Assembly: GCA_021818565.1 (NCBI GenBank)
Contig: JAKATV010000128.1
Coordinates: 1 to 6,376, forward strand
Reading direction: 5' to 3'
Length of the DNA stretch: 6,376 nt
DNA from: Planctomycetota bacterium
GTDB taxonomy: Bacteria; Planctomycetota; Phycisphaerae; WQYP01
Made by a program: the position numbers and the translations under genes. The number at the start of each line of letters is the position of its first letter. The first letter of the stretch is position 1. Positions 5,098 through 6,376 of this stretch are shown here, piece by piece. Under the pieces are notes generated by a model, which saw only the letters and a list, made by a program, of their open reading frames with translations, was not told the DNA's origin and ran no database searches.

Positions 5098-6376
5098 ATG
5101 ACTACTGCAGCAGCCAATTCACCCATACGACGAGCCAGTGGCGTTACGGACTCTGAGCGCCGGCTGCAGGAATTAGCCGAAAAATCGTTCCTCAAGCTGT
5201 GGACATATCCACGTGTGTTTAACGATAAAGGACGTTCCTCAACAGGGCAGGGACAGGAACTCTGCGATCTCTTGGTCGTCTTTGACCGTGACATTCTTGT
5301 TTTCTCTGATAAAGCGTGTCGTTTTCCCGCGTCGGCAGATATCAAGATTGGTTGGGCCCGCTGGTACCGCCGAGCAGTGTTGGCCGGGGCAAAGCAGGTG
5401 GTAGGCGCACAGAGGTGGATAACACAGTTTCCGAACCGCATTTTTCTCGATCCTCAGTGCAGGCAACGGTTTCCGTTGAAACTGCCGACGAAACCACGGT
5501 TCCACAGTATCGTCGTCGCGCACGGGGCGCACGAGGCCTGCCGCAAACATTTCAAAGGCGGCAGCGGCAGCCTGATGGTCGACACGTCTATCGCTGGCGA
5601 CGAGCACACAAAAGGTCACAAGCCCTTCTCAGTCGGCTGGGTGATGAAAAGTGCGGGGTATATCCATATTCTGGACGACGTAACGCTAGGAATCGTCCTG
5701 CGAACGCTGGATACCACTCCCGATTTTATCGGCTATCTCGAAAAGAAAAACCATTTGGTCTCTTCTAAGCATCCCGTTGTAGCGACAGGGGAGGAGGATA
5801 TACTCGCATATTATCTTGGGAAAACAAATTCAGGCGGCGAGCACGATTTTGTTATGGATTCAAATGTGACCTCCGTTTTCTTTGGCGAAGGCTTGTGGGC
5901 AAATTTCAGCAACAGCCCGCAACGTGCCGCCCAGATCGAGGCCGACGATGTTAGTTACCACTGGGATCGGTTGATTGATAGATTCAGCAAGCACATGCTG
6001 GGGGGAACACAATATTTCCCGCCGACCGCGACCCTATCGGAGAATGAGATTTGCGTCCGATTCATGGCGGCGGAGCCCCGGTTAGGTCGACGAGCACTGG
6101 CGGAACGTTTGGTTGATGCCCTGGGCCAACCGCAGATCGGTGAGCGTTTTCTCCGAGTCATGAAGCTCGATGAAAGGGGACCGTTCTACGTTTTTTTGAT
6201 TTTGCCCAAGCCTCCGGACGATCCTGAGGATTCCTACCGCCGCGTGAGGGTAAGCTTGTTAGGAGATATTTGTCGCGTGGTGCGGCACAGATATCCAAAA
6301 GCGCTCGATATTGTGGGGATTGCGACCCAACCCGTAAGCGCCCCTTGGTGCTCGGAGGACATCATTTATATGGATG
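5098..6376 (+). CDS. large uncharacterised protein, N-terminal 426 residues (runs off the window)
   Basis: The frame is open from the ATG at 5098 to the right edge with no stop. The protein has no signal peptide or membrane segment and should be cytoplasmic. Residues 20-110 are mixed alpha/beta: a short helix, a Gly/Ser-rich turn, then ELCDLLVVFDRDILVFSDK (54-72) and an Arg/Trp-rich helix (GWARWYRRAV, 85-94). This strand-turn-strand pattern with E54, D57, D71 and K72 recalls PD-(D/E)xK-type nuclease folds, but the spacing is not canonical, so this is only a hypothesis. Further visible features are GGSGSLMVD (154-162), GEEDILAYYL (231-240), GEHDF (247-251) and YHWDRLIDRFSKHML (287-301). From general recall, similar proteins occur scattered among bacteria without known function; I cannot name a family. 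The start is supported by an in-frame stop at 4993-4995 and by the absence of another ATG between; a GTG at 4999 is the alternative. The ribosome binding site is weak (GGAAATCGAG, 5080-5089). Confidence 0.72.
   Translation, partial: MTTAAANSPIRRASGVTDSERRLQELAEKSFLKLWTYPRVFNDKGRSSTGQGQELCDLLVVFDRDILVFSDKACRFPASADIKIGWARWYRRAVLAGAKQVVGAQRWITQFPNRIFLDPQCRQRFPLKLPTKPRFHSIVVAHGAHEACRKHFKGGSGSLMVDTSIAGDEHTKGHKPFSVGWVMKSAGYIHILDDVTLGIVLRTLDTTPDFIGYLEKKNHLVSSKHPVVATGEEDILAYYLGKTNSGGEHDFVMDSNVTSVFFGEGLWANFSNSPQRAAQIEADDVSYHWDRLIDRFSKHMLGGTQYFPPTATLSENEICVRFMAAEPRLGRRALAERLVDALGQPQIGERFLRVMKLDERGPFYVFLILPKPPDDPEDSYRRVRVSLLGDICRVVRHRYPKALDIVGIATQPVSAPWCSEDIIYMD

Noticed and set aside
5316..5768. Plus-strand open frame of 150 codons overlapping the gene at 5098 in another frame
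   Set aside because: It is Arg/Gly-rich with no recognisable motif, and it lies wholly within the longer frame from 5098, which has coherent protein features.

Overview
The window looks like a piece of chromosome from a GC-moderate, polysaccharide-degrading bacterium, most likely of the Planctomycetota (Phycisphaerae-like) or the wider PVC group. The lineage call is an inference. It rests on the style of the iron-trafficking-like domain carrying two CxxC pairs, an exported GH51-type arabinofuranosidase, and short GCAGGCT/AGCCTGC hairpin repeats between genes, which I associate with PVC genomes. No rRNA or other phylogenetic marker is present to settle it.

Layout. (1) Positions 1-300, minus strand: the first 100 codons of a secreted alpha-L-arabinofuranosidase, cut by the window edge. 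(2) Positions 301-789: a divergent intergenic region with a strong ribosome binding site for the minus-strand gene, a perfect 14-bp palindrome and a plausible sigma-70-type promoter for the rightward genes. (3) Positions 790-3195: three rightward genes in a row. They encode a TPR protein fused to an Fe(2+)-trafficking (YggX-like) domain, the transcript cleavage factor GreA, and a TonB-like energy transducer with an unusual layout. (4) Positions 3196-3344: a short gap holding two tandem copies of a hairpin repeat. (5) Positions 3345-4304: a calcineurin-like metallophosphoesterase with a complete set of metal ligands. (6) Positions 4305-5097: almost 800 bases with no convincing gene, starting with a C-rich, G-poor stretch and then carrying further repeat-like hairpins. 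(7) Positions 5098 to the end: an open reading frame with no stop in the window, encoding at least 426 residues of a large uncharacterised protein.

The TPR-YggX, greA and tonB-like genes are codirectional with gaps of about 60-80 bases and could be co-transcribed. Their functions (iron/oxidative stress, transcription elongation, outer-membrane energy transduction) do not form one obvious pathway. The arabinofuranosidase and the TonB-like protein would both suit a cell that digests plant or algal polymers outside the cytoplasm and imports the products, but nothing in the sequence links them directly. The best candidates for something new are the uncharacterised protein at the right edge and the TPR-iron-trafficking fusion. 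I see no CRISPR array, tRNA, rRNA, intact insertion sequence or phage gene.
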